From positions 1 to 64,000 of the forward strand of contig NZ_SSNI01000021.1 in the NCBI RefSeq assembly GCF_010015475.1: a DNA stretch of 64,000 nt, given 5' to 3'. Within the stretch, counting starts at the first letter, position 1; every line of letters starts with the position of its first letter. The notes below the pieces were generated by a model. That model was not told the origin of the DNA, did not search any database, and worked only from the letters and a program-made list of their open reading frames with translations. A program made the translations under genes and the position numbers. This DNA comes from Pontibacter pamirensis. Its GTDB lineage: Bacteria; Bacteroidota; Bacteroidia; Cytophagales; Hymenobacteraceae. Of this stretch, positions 38,766 through 46,988 are shown one piece after another.

Positions 38766-39245
38766 TTAAGAAGATGGTCTGTGGCTCATCTTTTTATAGG
38801 CGGCCAGAATCTTTCTGCCGTTAGGCCCGAAATCCAATGCCCCGTTCCGCCACTCATACACCAGTACAATGGCCAGTAACCCTATAAATACCAGCACACC
38901 AATGTAGCCGTACCAGCCTAACTCCCGGAATGCAATGGCCCAAGATAGTATGAATATTGTTTCGACGTCGAAGATGACAAAAAGCATTGCTACGAGGTAA
39001 AACTGCGAGGAGAAGCGCATACGCGCCGTTCCCGCACTCAGAATCCCTCCTTCGTACGGCTCACCCGTGGCACGCTCATTATGATGCTGGCCTAACACAT
39101 AGGAAAGGCCGAGGATAATAGCTACCAGGCTCAATACAATGGCGCCATAAACCAGCAGCGGCCACAGTAGGGTCGCGTTTTCATTTGAGGTATACACATC
39201 TTGTCCGCCTCCTTGCGGAAAATTTGTTGATGTTTTTAATACCAA
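38766..39245 (-). CDS. nuoA: NADH:quinone oxidoreductase subunit A
   Basis: This 159-residue protein has three helices, near 26-50, 82-106 and 112-134. Conserved features are EPYEGGI, RFSSQFYLVAMLFVIFDVET with its acidic pair in the second helix, and the C-terminal YEWRNGALDF. The N-terminal extension of about 25 residues is polar. It is the first complex I subunit gene, 32 bp after the CBS-domain gene. Confidence 0.95.
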   Translation of the reverse strand: MVLKTSTNFPQGGGQDVYTSNENATLLWPLLVYGAIVLSLVAIILGLSYVLGQHHNERATGEPYEGGILSAGTARMRFSSQFYLVAMLFVIFDVETIFILSWAIAFRELGWYGYIGVLVFIGLLAIVLVYEWRNGALDFGPNGRKILAAYKKMSHRPSS

Positions 39246-39277
39246 GAAAAAAGAATAATCCTGCTACTGGGCTTTGG

Positions 39278-39712
39278 TTATACCTGGCCCGCTATGTAAT
39301 GCTCAAGATTATCGATAATGAATTTCTGCTCCTCTATTATGTATTTCACTATATCGCCGATAGAAATAAGGCCGACTAGTTTCGTTTCTTCCATAACAGG
39401 CAAATGGCGAATGAACTTCTGGGTCATGAGTTTCATGCAATCTTCCACTGTTTCGTTGGGCGTTACAGTAAGAGGATGCTCACTCATGATTTCTTTGATA
39501 AGGGTTTCTTTGGAGGCTTTACCCTTAAGGATGACTTTTCGGGCATAGTCTCTTTCCGTGAAGATGCCGACGAAATTACCTTGGTCCATTACTAACAAGG
39601 CTCCCACATTTTTTTCAACCATCAGCTCCAGGGCGCTGAAAACAGTAGCGTTTGGATCTACAGAAAGAATGTCGTGTCCTTTTTGCTGTAAAATATGTCT
39701 GACTGTCCCCAT
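39278..39712 (-). CDS. CBS-domain pair protein
   Basis: This 144-residue protein consists of two CBS motifs (about 10-65 and 75-135), with VGALLVMDQGNFVGIFTERDYARK and RHLPVMEETKLVGLISIGDIVKY (each split at the usual strand-helix boundary) as the nucleotide-binding segments. CBS pairs sense adenine nucleotides such as AMP, ATP or NAD(H). A strong AGGAGG ribosome site (39718-39723 on the plus strand) lies five bases before the ATG, rare in this phylum. It directly precedes nuoA on the same strand, so it is likely the first gene of the transcript. Confidence 0.9.
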   Translation of the reverse strand: MGTVRHILQQKGHDILSVDPNATVFSALELMVEKNVGALLVMDQGNFVGIFTERDYARKVILKGKASKETLIKEIMSEHPLTVTPNETVEDCMKLMTQKFIRHLPVMEETKLVGLISIGDIVKYIIEEQKFIIDNLEHYIAGQV

Positions 39713-40331
39713 GATTTCCTCCTTTTGTTTTAGGTAATTGGGCTGTTTGAATAATTTAAATCAATATACGATTATTTAAATAGTTATGGTCAAAAAAAAC
39801 AAAAAAAAGTAAAGTGTAAAGTGTTTGATTTACACCACCTTAAGAATAATAGGATAAATGTTTCGGATTATAAGCTGGGAACAGTATTGCTGTTAAAACA
39901 TTATGATTCTGTGTTTTATGAATTATATTGCTTCTGTTCTTATAATAGGACTCTTTAATAGTGTATTTTGTATAAAAATAAGTTTAAATTTGCCTTTAAG
40001 GTAAAAGGTGCTAACCTTAGAACAGGTGGCTTCTGATTATAGATAAAAGAAAGTTTATGGGAGGTGTACCATCAAATTAATCGCAGAAAAGTGTTAGCAA
40101 CTAGTTTAAAACTGTTGATTAAGCGCAGCGCTGCAGAGAAATTTGTATGGTTCTTTATGTCTGAACCAAAGGCAACTGGGAGTTTAAGAGCACGATGGCA
40201 CGCTGCCTGAGCTATGAGCAGCTGGCAGAAAGGAGAAGCGGCGCCAAGTCATGTTTCAACTTGCCTTGGTGCTGTTGAAAGTTAAGGTCTAATACGCCCT
40301 CAAGCCAGAAACCTGATCGCACTTCAACCTA
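39713..40331. other. long intergenic region upstream of the CBS-nuo locus
   Basis: These 619 bp hold the probable promoter of the CBS-nuo transcript. The first 120 bp are very AT-rich with an A-run (39794-39811). No exact TAnnTTTG box was found on the minus strand. A short plus-strand open stretch near 40165-40275 looks loosely coding but has no recognisable family. No RNA gene was seen. Confidence 0.4.
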
Positions 40332-40586
40332 TCAAGTAAGGGCGCCTATGGCTATCTCTGAAGGGCTGTTAATTTTTTTGGCAGAAGGCCTGAAAGCTTC
40401 CCGAAGAATGCGTGTTGCGTAGCAGTGCAGAGTACTGTCACTTTTGCCGCAGTATACTTTGTTTATAGGTACGCCACGCGTGTTGCTGAGCAGAGTAGCG
40501 GATGCTACTGCCTCTGCTACGTCCTGTACCGACAGGTCAAGCCCTTTTATAGAGGCATATTCCTGGATAGTATAATAATAACACAT
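40332..40586 (-). CDS. small helical protein, unknown function
   Basis: I start at the ATG at 40586 (MCYYYTIQEYASIKGLDLS), giving 84 residues. A longer frame reaches 40712 but its extra 42 residues are Cys/Tyr/Arg-rich and not protein-like. The body is helical with a YTIQEYA start, an AVASATLLSNTRGV segment and a CYATRILREAFR end. That composition is coding-like and vaguely recalls small hypothetical proteins of Hymenobacteraceae, but I cannot name a family. It is a single gene between long non-coding stretches. Confidence 0.4.
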   Translation of the reverse strand: MCYYYTIQEYASIKGLDLSVQDVAEAVASATLLSNTRGVPINKVYCGKSDSTLHCYATRILREAFRPSAKKINSPSEIAIGALT

Positions 40587-40807
40587 AGGCGTATATGTAT
40601 ATTTATGACTTGTTGAAGGGCTTACGGATCTTGTACAGAAAAGATATATTATATTTCGTATTCTTTTCAGACAGGATTCGCAGGATGAATAATACTTTGT
40701 CTGTATGCCCACGTATAGGGTGAGCGTTCTGGAAGGCGGGAGGTGCTTAATTTTAAAGTACTGCGGCTACCGTACTATTTTCACAACATCATACGCTACA
40801 TGATAAT

Positions 40808-41692
40808 ATGCTAAAAAAGAACCTACTGATACTTGTGTTTATGATGTGGTCCTTTGTTGCTCCTGCGCAACAGCAACTGGATGTGCAGGGGCATCGGGGA
40901 GCCCGGGGACTAATGCCTGAAAATACTATTCCGGCAATGAAAAAGGCGCTGGATTATGGTGTGACCACACTTGAGCTAGATGTATGTATAAGCAAAGACG
41001 AACTGCCGCTTGTATCGCATGAGCCTTATTTCTCAGCTGCTATTACCCTTACGCCTGAAGGAAATGCTATTCCTGAGGCAGAAGAAAAAAATTACAATCT
41101 TTATGAAATGACTTATAATGAGATCCGGAAGTATGACGTAGGCAGCAAACCGCACCCAGACTTTCCTGAGCAGCAAAAGATGGTAGCTTATAAGCCTTTG
41201 TTAGCAGAGTTGATTGACAGCGTGGAACGCTATGCGGCCAGCAGGAACATGCAGCCACCACACTATAATATAGAGATAAAAGCAACTCCGGAAGGGGATC
41301 GGGTGTATCACCCCGAGCCGGAAGAATTTGTTGCCTTAGTCATGCAGGTGGTGCAGGAGAAGGGGATACAGGAACGCTTAATTTTACAATCCTTCGACCC
41401 AAGGATTCTGGAGCAGGTTCACAACACGCACCCGAACATACCTATAGCTTTCCTGGTTAGTAACCTGAAAGGCTTGGAAGATAACCTGCAGCGCCTGAGC
41501 TTTCAGCCTGCCGTTTACAGCCCTTATCATAAGCTAGTGAACAATAAAACAATTAAGGCCTGCCATCAAAAAGGTATGAGAATAATACCCTGGACAATGA
41601 ACAATAAGACCCGGATACGCCAGCTGGTGCGCATGGGAGTAGATGGCATTATAACGGATTATCCTGACAGGGTTGAAGTACCTGTTAATTGA
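40808..41692 (+). CDS. glycerophosphodiester phosphodiesterase
   Basis: This 294-residue secreted or periplasmic enzyme has a signal peptide ending near APAQQQ (residue 20). The GDPD TIM-barrel motifs are present: QGHRGARGLMPENT with the catalytic His and the metal Glu, LELDVCISKDELPLVSHEP with Glu/Asp metal ligands and the second catalytic His, and INIEIK-like NIEIKAT. It hydrolyses glycerophosphodiesters to glycerol 3-phosphate and an alcohol. No transporter gene is adjacent. Confidence 0.9.
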   Translation: MLKKNLLILVFMMWSFVAPAQQQLDVQGHRGARGLMPENTIPAMKKALDYGVTTLELDVCISKDELPLVSHEPYFSAAITLTPEGNAIPEAEEKNYNLYEMTYNEIRKYDVGSKPHPDFPEQQKMVAYKPLLAELIDSVERYAASRNMQPPHYNIEIKATPEGDRVYHPEPEEFVALVMQVVQEKGIQERLILQSFDPRILEQVHNTHPNIPIAFLVSNLKGLEDNLQRLSFQPAVYSPYHKLVNNKTIKACHQKGMRIIPWTMNNKTRIRQLVRMGVDGIITDYPDRVEVPVN

Positions 41693-41769
41693 CCTAAGGT
41701 TTGAGGAAGGTTGCTGTGCTTGTGCAATCATTTATCGAAGCGTTGCGACCTTATTTGAAATTGCCTGTA

Positions 41770-42501
41770 TTAAAGTGGGACGCGACTCTTTGCCTTGTCT
41801 AGTTCTTCCTCATTGGTTAAATCCAGCCGGAGCGGTGTAATAGAAACATAGCCTTGATCCACAGCCCAGCGATCAGTACCTTCTTCGGTTTCTTCAACCG
41901 GTTTCACGGTAAACCAGTAGTGCTCGCGACCCATCGGGTCGGTGCCCGGTACAACTTTACCATCATAGTGCCGCAAAGACTGACGCGTCCAACGAATGCC
42001 CTTTGCATCAACAGGTATGTTAACGTTAAGAAGCGAGAGGTCTTTTTCTGGCAGTAACAGCTCCAGCGATTTTTGCACATAAGGTTTGATGGTACTAAAG
42101 TCCGGCTCGTCGCGGGTGACAGGCGTACTGAAAGCAATGCCCCGGCAACCAAACAACACTGCCTGCTTCGCAGCTGCTAGTGTTCCCGAATGCCAGGCTG
42201 AATTTCCCAGGTTTGTTCCCAAGTTTATCCCAGACAGCACCACATCTACCTTTTGGTCCCAATGAAAAAGACCAAGCGCAACGCAATCAGCAGGAGTGCC
42301 ATTTACACGGTATGCCTCAAAATCCGCTATTGGAGTGCGCCGGTACGTTAAAGGGCGCGAAGCGGTGATGGCATGCCCCATCGAAGACTGCTCCACATCC
42401 GGAGCCACAATTCTTACTTCGCCAAATTGAGAAGCCGCCTCAGCCAGCGCTAAAATGCCTGGGCTGTAAATTCCGTCGTCATTTGCAATTAAAATACGCA
42501 T
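41770..42501 (-). CDS. surE: 5'/3'-nucleotidase SurE
   Basis: This 243-residue enzyme has the metal-binding N-terminus [14 protein letters not shown] (Asp8, Asp9) and the SSMGHAIT segment. The [24 protein letters not shown] block contains the conserved Asn. SurE is a divalent-metal phosphatase acting on nucleoside monophosphates, with a role in stationary-phase survival. It is divergent from the lipid kinase gene and convergent with the GDPD gene. Confidence 0.95.
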   Translation of the reverse strand: MRILIANDDGIYSPGILALAEAASQFGEVRIVAPDVEQSSMGHAITASRPLTYRRTPIADFEAYRVNGTPADCVALGLFHWDQKVDVVLSGINLGTNLGNSAWHSGTLAAAKQAVLFGCRGIAFSTPVTRDEPDFSTIKPYVQKSLELLLPEKDLSLLNVNIPVDAKGIRWTRQSLRHYDGKVVPGTDPMGREHYWFTVKPVEETEEGTDRWAVDQGYVSITPLRLDLTNEEELDKAKSRVPL

Positions 42502-42594
42502 ACAAGATTCCCTTTGATCGTAAACCCTATTTCCGACTTAAGCTGAAGTAGCTTTTGCCTGAATTTCAACTGTACACTTTTAGCATACTCAATT

Positions 42595-43479
42595 ATGGCG
42601 ACCTGTGTTACCTTGTTCCACAATCCTACAGCGGGGTTAGAAAATCACTCAAAAGAGGAGCTGCTCCAGGCGCTTCATGAAAAGGGATGTCAAACTACCT
42701 ATGTAGATACGAAGAGCGACGATTTTGCCAAGAACCTCAATGAGCCAGGCGAAGTGGTGGTGATAGCAGGAGGAGACGGTACTGTGGCTAAAATTGTGAA
42801 GCACCTGCTTCACAGGGACATTCCGATAGGTTTGCTGCCCCTGGGCACGGCTAATAACATTGCCAGCAGTCTGGGTATAGCAGGGGCTGCGGCAGACATC
42901 ATTGGAAAGTGGGATTTATTAAAGAAGAAGCCTTATGATGTAGGCGTGGTGACCGGACCAGACGGAGAGAGCATTTTTCTTGAATCCGCAGGGTTTGGAA
43001 TTTTTCCTCAACTTATCAGCCAGCACAGCAAAGACCAGAGCGAAAAGAAAAGCCGGGAAGAAGAAATGGAGAGTGCCTTACAGCATGAGCAGGAAATTCT
43101 CCGTAATATAGAGTCTCATTTCTGTACACTGGATGTAGAGGAGGAGCAGCTTTCGGGCAACTATTTACTGGTGGAGATCATGAACATCCGGCTCGCCGGC
43201 CCCAACATGGATCTGGCACCTGAAGCCGATCCCGGTGACGGTCTGCTGGATGTCATACTGGTTCGGGAAGATGAGCGTGAGGAGTTTGAAGCATACATTG
43301 CCAACTGCTTGCGGGGCAAAGGCAATACAGAAAGATGGCAGGTGCGGCGCACAAAAGAACTTCAGGTAAAGTGGAGCAGCAAGCATTACCATGTAGATGA
43401 CGAAGTACATGAAAGTGAGGCTCCCCTTAGCGTAGGTATTCGCATCATACCTGGTGGGCTAGAGTTTCTGGTGCCTTAA
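42595..43479 (+). CDS. diacylglycerol/lipid kinase family protein
   Basis: This 294-residue member of the DAGK catalytic family (YegS-like) has the nucleotide-binding IAGGDGTVAKIVKHLL followed by LLPLGTANNIASSLGI, and the C-terminal EADPGDGLLDVILV. Residues around 145-170 are unusually charged (KDQSEKKSREEEMESALQHE) and may be an extended loop. Members phosphorylate a lipid hydroxyl such as diacylglycerol. The true lipid is not evident. Confidence 0.85.
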   Translation: MATCVTLFHNPTAGLENHSKEELLQALHEKGCQTTYVDTKSDDFAKNLNEPGEVVVIAGGDGTVAKIVKHLLHRDIPIGLLPLGTANNIASSLGIAGAAADIIGKWDLLKKKPYDVGVVTGPDGESIFLESAGFGIFPQLISQHSKDQSEKKSREEEMESALQHEQEILRNIESHFCTLDVEEEQLSGNYLLVEIMNIRLAGPNMDLAPEADPGDGLLDVILVREDEREEFEAYIANCLRGKGNTERWQVRRTKELQVKWSSKHYHVDDEVHESEAPLSVGIRIIPGGLEFLVP

Positions 43480-43551
43480 TGAGTTTTAAAAGAAGTACAG
43501 AACTTCCTGATAAATTTTCTGTTAATTAGAACTTAAAAAGAACTGCATTTT

Positions 43552-43559
43552 TACCTTTG
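43552..43559 (+). promoter_or_regulatory. possible -7 box (TACCTTTG)
   Basis: TACCTTTG matches TAnnTTTG and lies 63 bp before the ATG at 43623, supporting that start and a short leader. No TTG is found at the -33 position, so the call is weak. Confidence 0.35.
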
Positions 43560-43622
43560 TTACACGCACTATTTATTTGAACAAATAGTCAAAGACAATA
43601 CTTGCTTATACCCTTAATCTAT

Positions 43623-44552
43623 ATGTCAATCACCATCATAACACAGGGAAAAGATTTAACTCCCTGGGTTAATGCACTAAAAGAGAAAAGACCAGAACTG
43701 AATGTCCGGATTTATCCGGAAGACACGAACAGAGAGGATGTCGAATTTGCGTTGGCCTGGAACCACCCCATAGGCGCGTTTAAGAAGTACCCTAACCTGA
43801 AGTGTATTTCTTCTATGGGAGCCGGAGTGGACCACATTCTAAAAGACCCTGAACTGCCCGAAGCAGCCATTATCACAAGAATAACTGACCCTAACCTGGC
43901 AAAGGACATGGCAGAATTTACGATTGCGCTTGTCATGAACCACGTACGCGGCTTGTCATCCTTTAAAATTGCAGAACAGAAGCAGTTATGGAAGCCAACG
44001 GGGTACCTGAGAACTGAAGATGTTACTGTTGGCGTAATGGGAGTGGGGGTATTAGGAACTCATGTCGCCAGACAGTTAAATAAAATCGGGTTTAAAGTGA
44101 ATGGCTGGGCAAGTACGGCAAAGGAGCTCGAAAATGTGGAGGTGTATGTGGGCCAGAATGGGCTCAATGCCTTTCTGGCAGCCTCCGATATTCTCATCTG
44201 CCTACTTCCATTAACAAAGGAGACAGCCAATATACTCAACAAAGATACTTTCAGAAAATTGCCAGAGGGCGCTTTTATCATAAATGTAGCAAGAGGCGAG
44301 CATCTTGTAGAGCAGGATTTAATTGAAATGATTGATGAAGGGCATTTGTCGGGAGCAAGCCTGGATGTGTTCAGAGAAGAGCCTTTGCCAAAACAACATC
44401 CGTTCTGGGAGCACCCGAAAATAAATATTACACCGCACATTGCCAGTATCACGAATCCGGCAACAGCTGTTTCCCAAATACTCGATAACTACGACAGGCT
44501 TAAAAATAACGAGCCTTTAACCGGTACCGTTTCACTAACAAAAGGATATTAA
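43623..44552 (+). CDS. D-2-hydroxyacid dehydrogenase (glyoxylate/hydroxypyruvate reductase A-like)
   Basis: I start at 43623 (MSITIITQGKDLTPWVNAL), whose first strand is family-typical; an earlier start at 43602 adds a seven-residue tail. The enzyme has about 309 residues. The Rossmann motif is GVMGVGVLGTHVA, and the catalytic Arg, Glu and His lie in NVARGEHLV, DVFREEPLP and ITPHIAS. These place it with GhrA-type NAD(P)H-dependent reductases of glyoxylate or hydroxypyruvate. The next gene starts one base after its stop. Confidence 0.9.
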   Translation: MSITIITQGKDLTPWVNALKEKRPELNVRIYPEDTNREDVEFALAWNHPIGAFKKYPNLKCISSMGAGVDHILKDPELPEAAIITRITDPNLAKDMAEFTIALVMNHVRGLSSFKIAEQKQLWKPTGYLRTEDVTVGVMGVGVLGTHVARQLNKIGFKVNGWASTAKELENVEVYVGQNGLNAFLAASDILICLLPLTKETANILNKDTFRKLPEGAFIINVARGEHLVEQDLIEMIDEGHLSGASLDVFREEPLPKQHPFWEHPKINITPHIASITNPATAVSQILDNYDRLKNNEPLTGTVSLTKGY

Positions 44553-44553
44553 T

Positions 44554-44967
44554 ATGAGCGCTTTCCATTATGCTTTCAAGGTAAAAGACATTGCTTCCAC
44601 GCGCAGGTTCTATGTAGATATCATGGGCTGCGCAGAAGGAAGAAGCACCGAACGCTGGATTGATTTTGACTTTTTCGGCAATCAGCTTTCAGCGCACATC
44701 AGTCTAAATATACCGGATCCGGATTATTGTGGTACCGTGGATGGCGTAAGTGTACCAATTCCTCACTTCGGATGCATACTGGAGTACGAGCAGTTTCATG
44801 AAGTACAGGAACGTTTGACAAAGCATGGCATAGAATTTATTGTGAAGCCGCAAACGCGCTACGAAGGACAGAAAGGAGAGCAGCTGACGATGTTTATACT
44901 GGACCTGAGCGGAAACCCGATTGAGTTCAAAGCCTTCCGAAACAAAGATGAGGTGTTTGCTTCTTAG
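44554..44967 (+). CDS. VOC-family (glyoxalase/bleomycin-resistance-like) protein
   Basis: This 137-residue VOC protein has two beta-alpha-beta-beta-beta halves: SAFHYAFKVKDIASTRRFYVDIMGC, with the first metal ligand His5, and the second half around VPIPHFGCILEY, ending LDLSGNPIEFKAF with the last acidic ligand. It is translationally coupled to the reductase (TAAT-ATG), so the pair likely serves one pathway for 2-oxo acids or aldehydes. The substrate is unknown. Confidence 0.85.
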   Translation: MSAFHYAFKVKDIASTRRFYVDIMGCAEGRSTERWIDFDFFGNQLSAHISLNIPDPDYCGTVDGVSVPIPHFGCILEYEQFHEVQERLTKHGIEFIVKPQTRYEGQKGEQLTMFILDLSGNPIEFKAFRNKDEVFAS

Positions 44968-45202
44968 TGAGGAGCATGTACGTTAGGATAAGTAGCTACC
45001 TGAGATTAGCGAACTTTGAGCTTCCTTAATGCACACCTTGCGGTGAAAATAAGCGAAGGTGGTGTTCCGGCAGGCACTATTTGGCTTTCCCTTATTTTAC
45101 TTTATTCTAAATTACTTCGAAACAACCAGTTAACGAAACAAGAAACCGCGGATTGGGAGTATAATAGAATACAGAAGAATGTGAAATCTAAATTTTAAAG
45201 TT

Positions 45203-45445
45203 ATGGAAGCAACCTGCAATCACTGCACCCATTGGGAGCAAGATCAAAAAAAAATAGAGATGCAAAGCAAAGACTTTGGCGTTTGTGATGAACTTACCGG
45301 ACAGCATGCCATGGATCCTGCTTATGTACTGCCTCTGGTGCATGAGGGACCTGCAAATGACTCTAAGCCAAAGCAGTTCGAAATGATAACCGGTGCCACT
45401 TTTGGCTGTAACCATTTCAGCGAGCGCAGAAACTGGGTGAGATAA
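45203..45445 (+). CDS. small Cys-rich protein, unknown function
   Basis: This 80-residue protein has four cysteines in a CNHCTHW ... GVC ... GCNHF arrangement suited to binding a zinc ion or Fe-S cluster. Similar short 'C..C.HW' proteins are found in Bacteroidota, without an assigned role. Its last codons (encoding RNWVR) and stop lie in the first copy of a 44-bp tandem duplication. The strong terminator at 45597 lies 152 bp downstream. Confidence 0.6.
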   Translation: MEATCNHCTHWEQDQKKIEMQSKDFGVCDELTGQHAMDPAYVLPLVHEGPANDSKPKQFEMITGATFGCNHFSERRNWVR

Positions 45446-45511
45446 TGCCTGTGGTTTTATAATATGAACGCAGAAACTGGGTGAGATAATGCCTGTGGTT
45501 TTATAATATGA
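45425..45511 (+). repeat. 44-bp tandem duplication across a stop codon
   Basis: Bases 45425-45467 are repeated exactly at 45469-45511 (period 44). The unit covers the last codons and TGA of the Cys-rich gene and the AT-rich tail GGTTTTATAATATGA. The second copy follows the stop and is not translated with the gene. Confidence 0.9.
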
Positions 45512-45596
45512 TTTAGCCTAATCTTACTTCTACTTTTCACGCATATAATAAAGGTGTGGCTAGTAGGAGACTGAAAAGGAAAAGAAGTAAATCAGG

Positions 45597-45631
45597 AAGC
45601 CGTTTGCTGTAAAAAGCAAGCGGCTTTTTTT
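45597..45631 (+). terminator. rho-independent terminator
   Basis: AAGCCGTTTGCT pairs with AGCAAGCGGCTT (one G.T pair) around a GTAAAA loop, followed directly by a run of seven T residues counting the end of the stem. It ends the plus-strand unit of the Cys-rich gene. Confidence 0.85.
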
Positions 45632-45687
45632 GCGCCGCTGTAAGAAATGCCGCTTCTCTTGAAGCGAAATCCCTTAGTTATGCTTTC

Positions 45688-46665
45688 TTAAAACTTGATG
45701 CTATACTTTCCTGTCATTAAAGCATCTATCACTTTAGCCACTTCAGCAGGATTCATTTTTTCTACCAGATATGCCTGCTTGTCATTTTTACCGGGGATCC
45801 ACTTGTTGCTCCCATCTGCAGCCACCACAATGTATCCCTCTTTATTAAGGTCCCAATAATCATTTGATTGAGAAACAGCATATAAGACTGACGCCTGGTC
45901 CCAACTCTGCCTTCCTTCAAAATTATTGTAGAGCTGATAAGCCCGCCAGACCGGACTCTTGTTTGAAAGTGACTTCTGTAAGTAATCTCCTCCGGTTATA
46001 ATTTTATCTCCAATTTCCCAACCGGCAAACACCACCTGGCCAGGCCATTTTTCTACACTTGTTTTGGTGGATGCCGGGTCAGGGCGATAAAAGTTAGCTT
46101 CTTTGCCTTCCGGATATACACCTCCCATACAGGACCACAGCTTTACTTTCTTTTTGATCAGGTCCAGGCCTGAGAGCTTGCTATGCTGGTCTGGTTTGGA
46201 TTCAATCAGGTTCTGCAGATTTGTTAAGTGGCCAACCGTAATAATGACGACACTGGAATCGGGCTGTGAGGTTAGAAGCTTACGGTATAAAGCTGTCGCA
46301 TCCTCTGCCTCGTTGTAGGAGGTGAGGCTGTGGGGGAATTCCTGGCTTAGCTGCCTCGTGTATTTTGAGTTGTCCCGGAGCGGGTAACCCTTAAGCGCAC
46401 CAATAGGAATGTCAGGACGGCCAAAATAATGGTTGATGGCATCCGTACACATCGGTGCGTATTTATCTTCGCTGGTTACTATTATACCTAGAATTTCCAC
46501 TGCATCATGGTCGGCAAAGGTATGCAGCATTGCCAGTGCACCCACATCGTCTACATCGGAATCTATATCAGTATCAAATATTACTTTAACTGGTGACTGC
46601 GCATATACTACAGTAGTAGCTGTACTGATAGTCATGATTAACAGTAGTCGGAGAATGTTCTTCAT
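45688..46665 (-). CDS. secreted nucleoside hydrolase-like protein
   Basis: I start at 46665 (MKNILRLLLIMTISTATTVVYAQ), a signal peptide. A longer frame to 46698 adds 11 residues before it. The mature enzyme has the calcium-binding Asp cluster VIFDTDIDSDVDDVGAL typical of inosine-uridine nucleoside hydrolases, followed by the parallel-strand core and VVIITVGHLTNLQNLI. It would cleave ribonucleosides or related N-glycosides in the periplasm. It has about 325 residues and no neighbour in operon distance. Confidence 0.85.
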   Translation of the reverse strand: MKNILRLLLIMTISTATTVVYAQSPVKVIFDTDIDSDVDDVGALAMLHTFADHDAVEILGIIVTSEDKYAPMCTDAINHYFGRPDIPIGALKGYPLRDNSKYTRQLSQEFPHSLTSYNEAEDATALYRKLLTSQPDSSVVIITVGHLTNLQNLIESKPDQHSKLSGLDLIKKKVKLWSCMGGVYPEGKEANFYRPDPASTKTSVEKWPGQVVFAGWEIGDKIITGGDYLQKSLSNKSPVWRAYQLYNNFEGRQSWDQASVLYAVSQSNDYWDLNKEGYIVVAADGSNKWIPGKNDKQAYLVEKMNPAEVAKVIDALMTGKYSIKF

Positions 46666-46936
46666 TTGATGTTGAGGTATGACAATAGCACAAATCAAAA
46701 ATGTAGGGAGAAATACGCTATAGAATTAACAGATACAGGGATCAAGATAACAGAAAAAATACAAAAGACCAGCGGAAGCATGATTATGCAAGGTACATAA
46801 TGGCCACCCCGTTAAAACTGCCTGTTGAAAGATGCAGTTCCCGTTCCTTCTCTGGAGCTAAGCGCTTGTATGCAGCAGGTTACTGTTAAACACAGTCGTC
46901 TGACATCCATAGGGGAGTATACAGGGTAGAAACAAA

Positions 46937-46968
46937 AATGCCAGCCGCTAAAAATCGTGGCTGGCATT
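46937..46968 (-). terminator. rho-independent terminator of the MG2/plug gene
   Basis: AATGCCAGCC (46937-46946) pairs with GGCTGGCATT (46959-46968). On the minus strand the stem is followed by TTTTTGTTTC. It lies 21 bp past the stop of the gene at 46989. The rest of the 46666-46936 stretch, which holds the nucleoside hydrolase promoter region, shows no gene. Confidence 0.8.
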
Positions 46969-46988
46969 CTGACTATTTCTGATGTTGA

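Noticed and set aside
45016..45198. 60-codon frame before the Cys-rich gene
   Set aside because: It opens with TTG, has mixed composition and no recognisable family; kept as non-coding.
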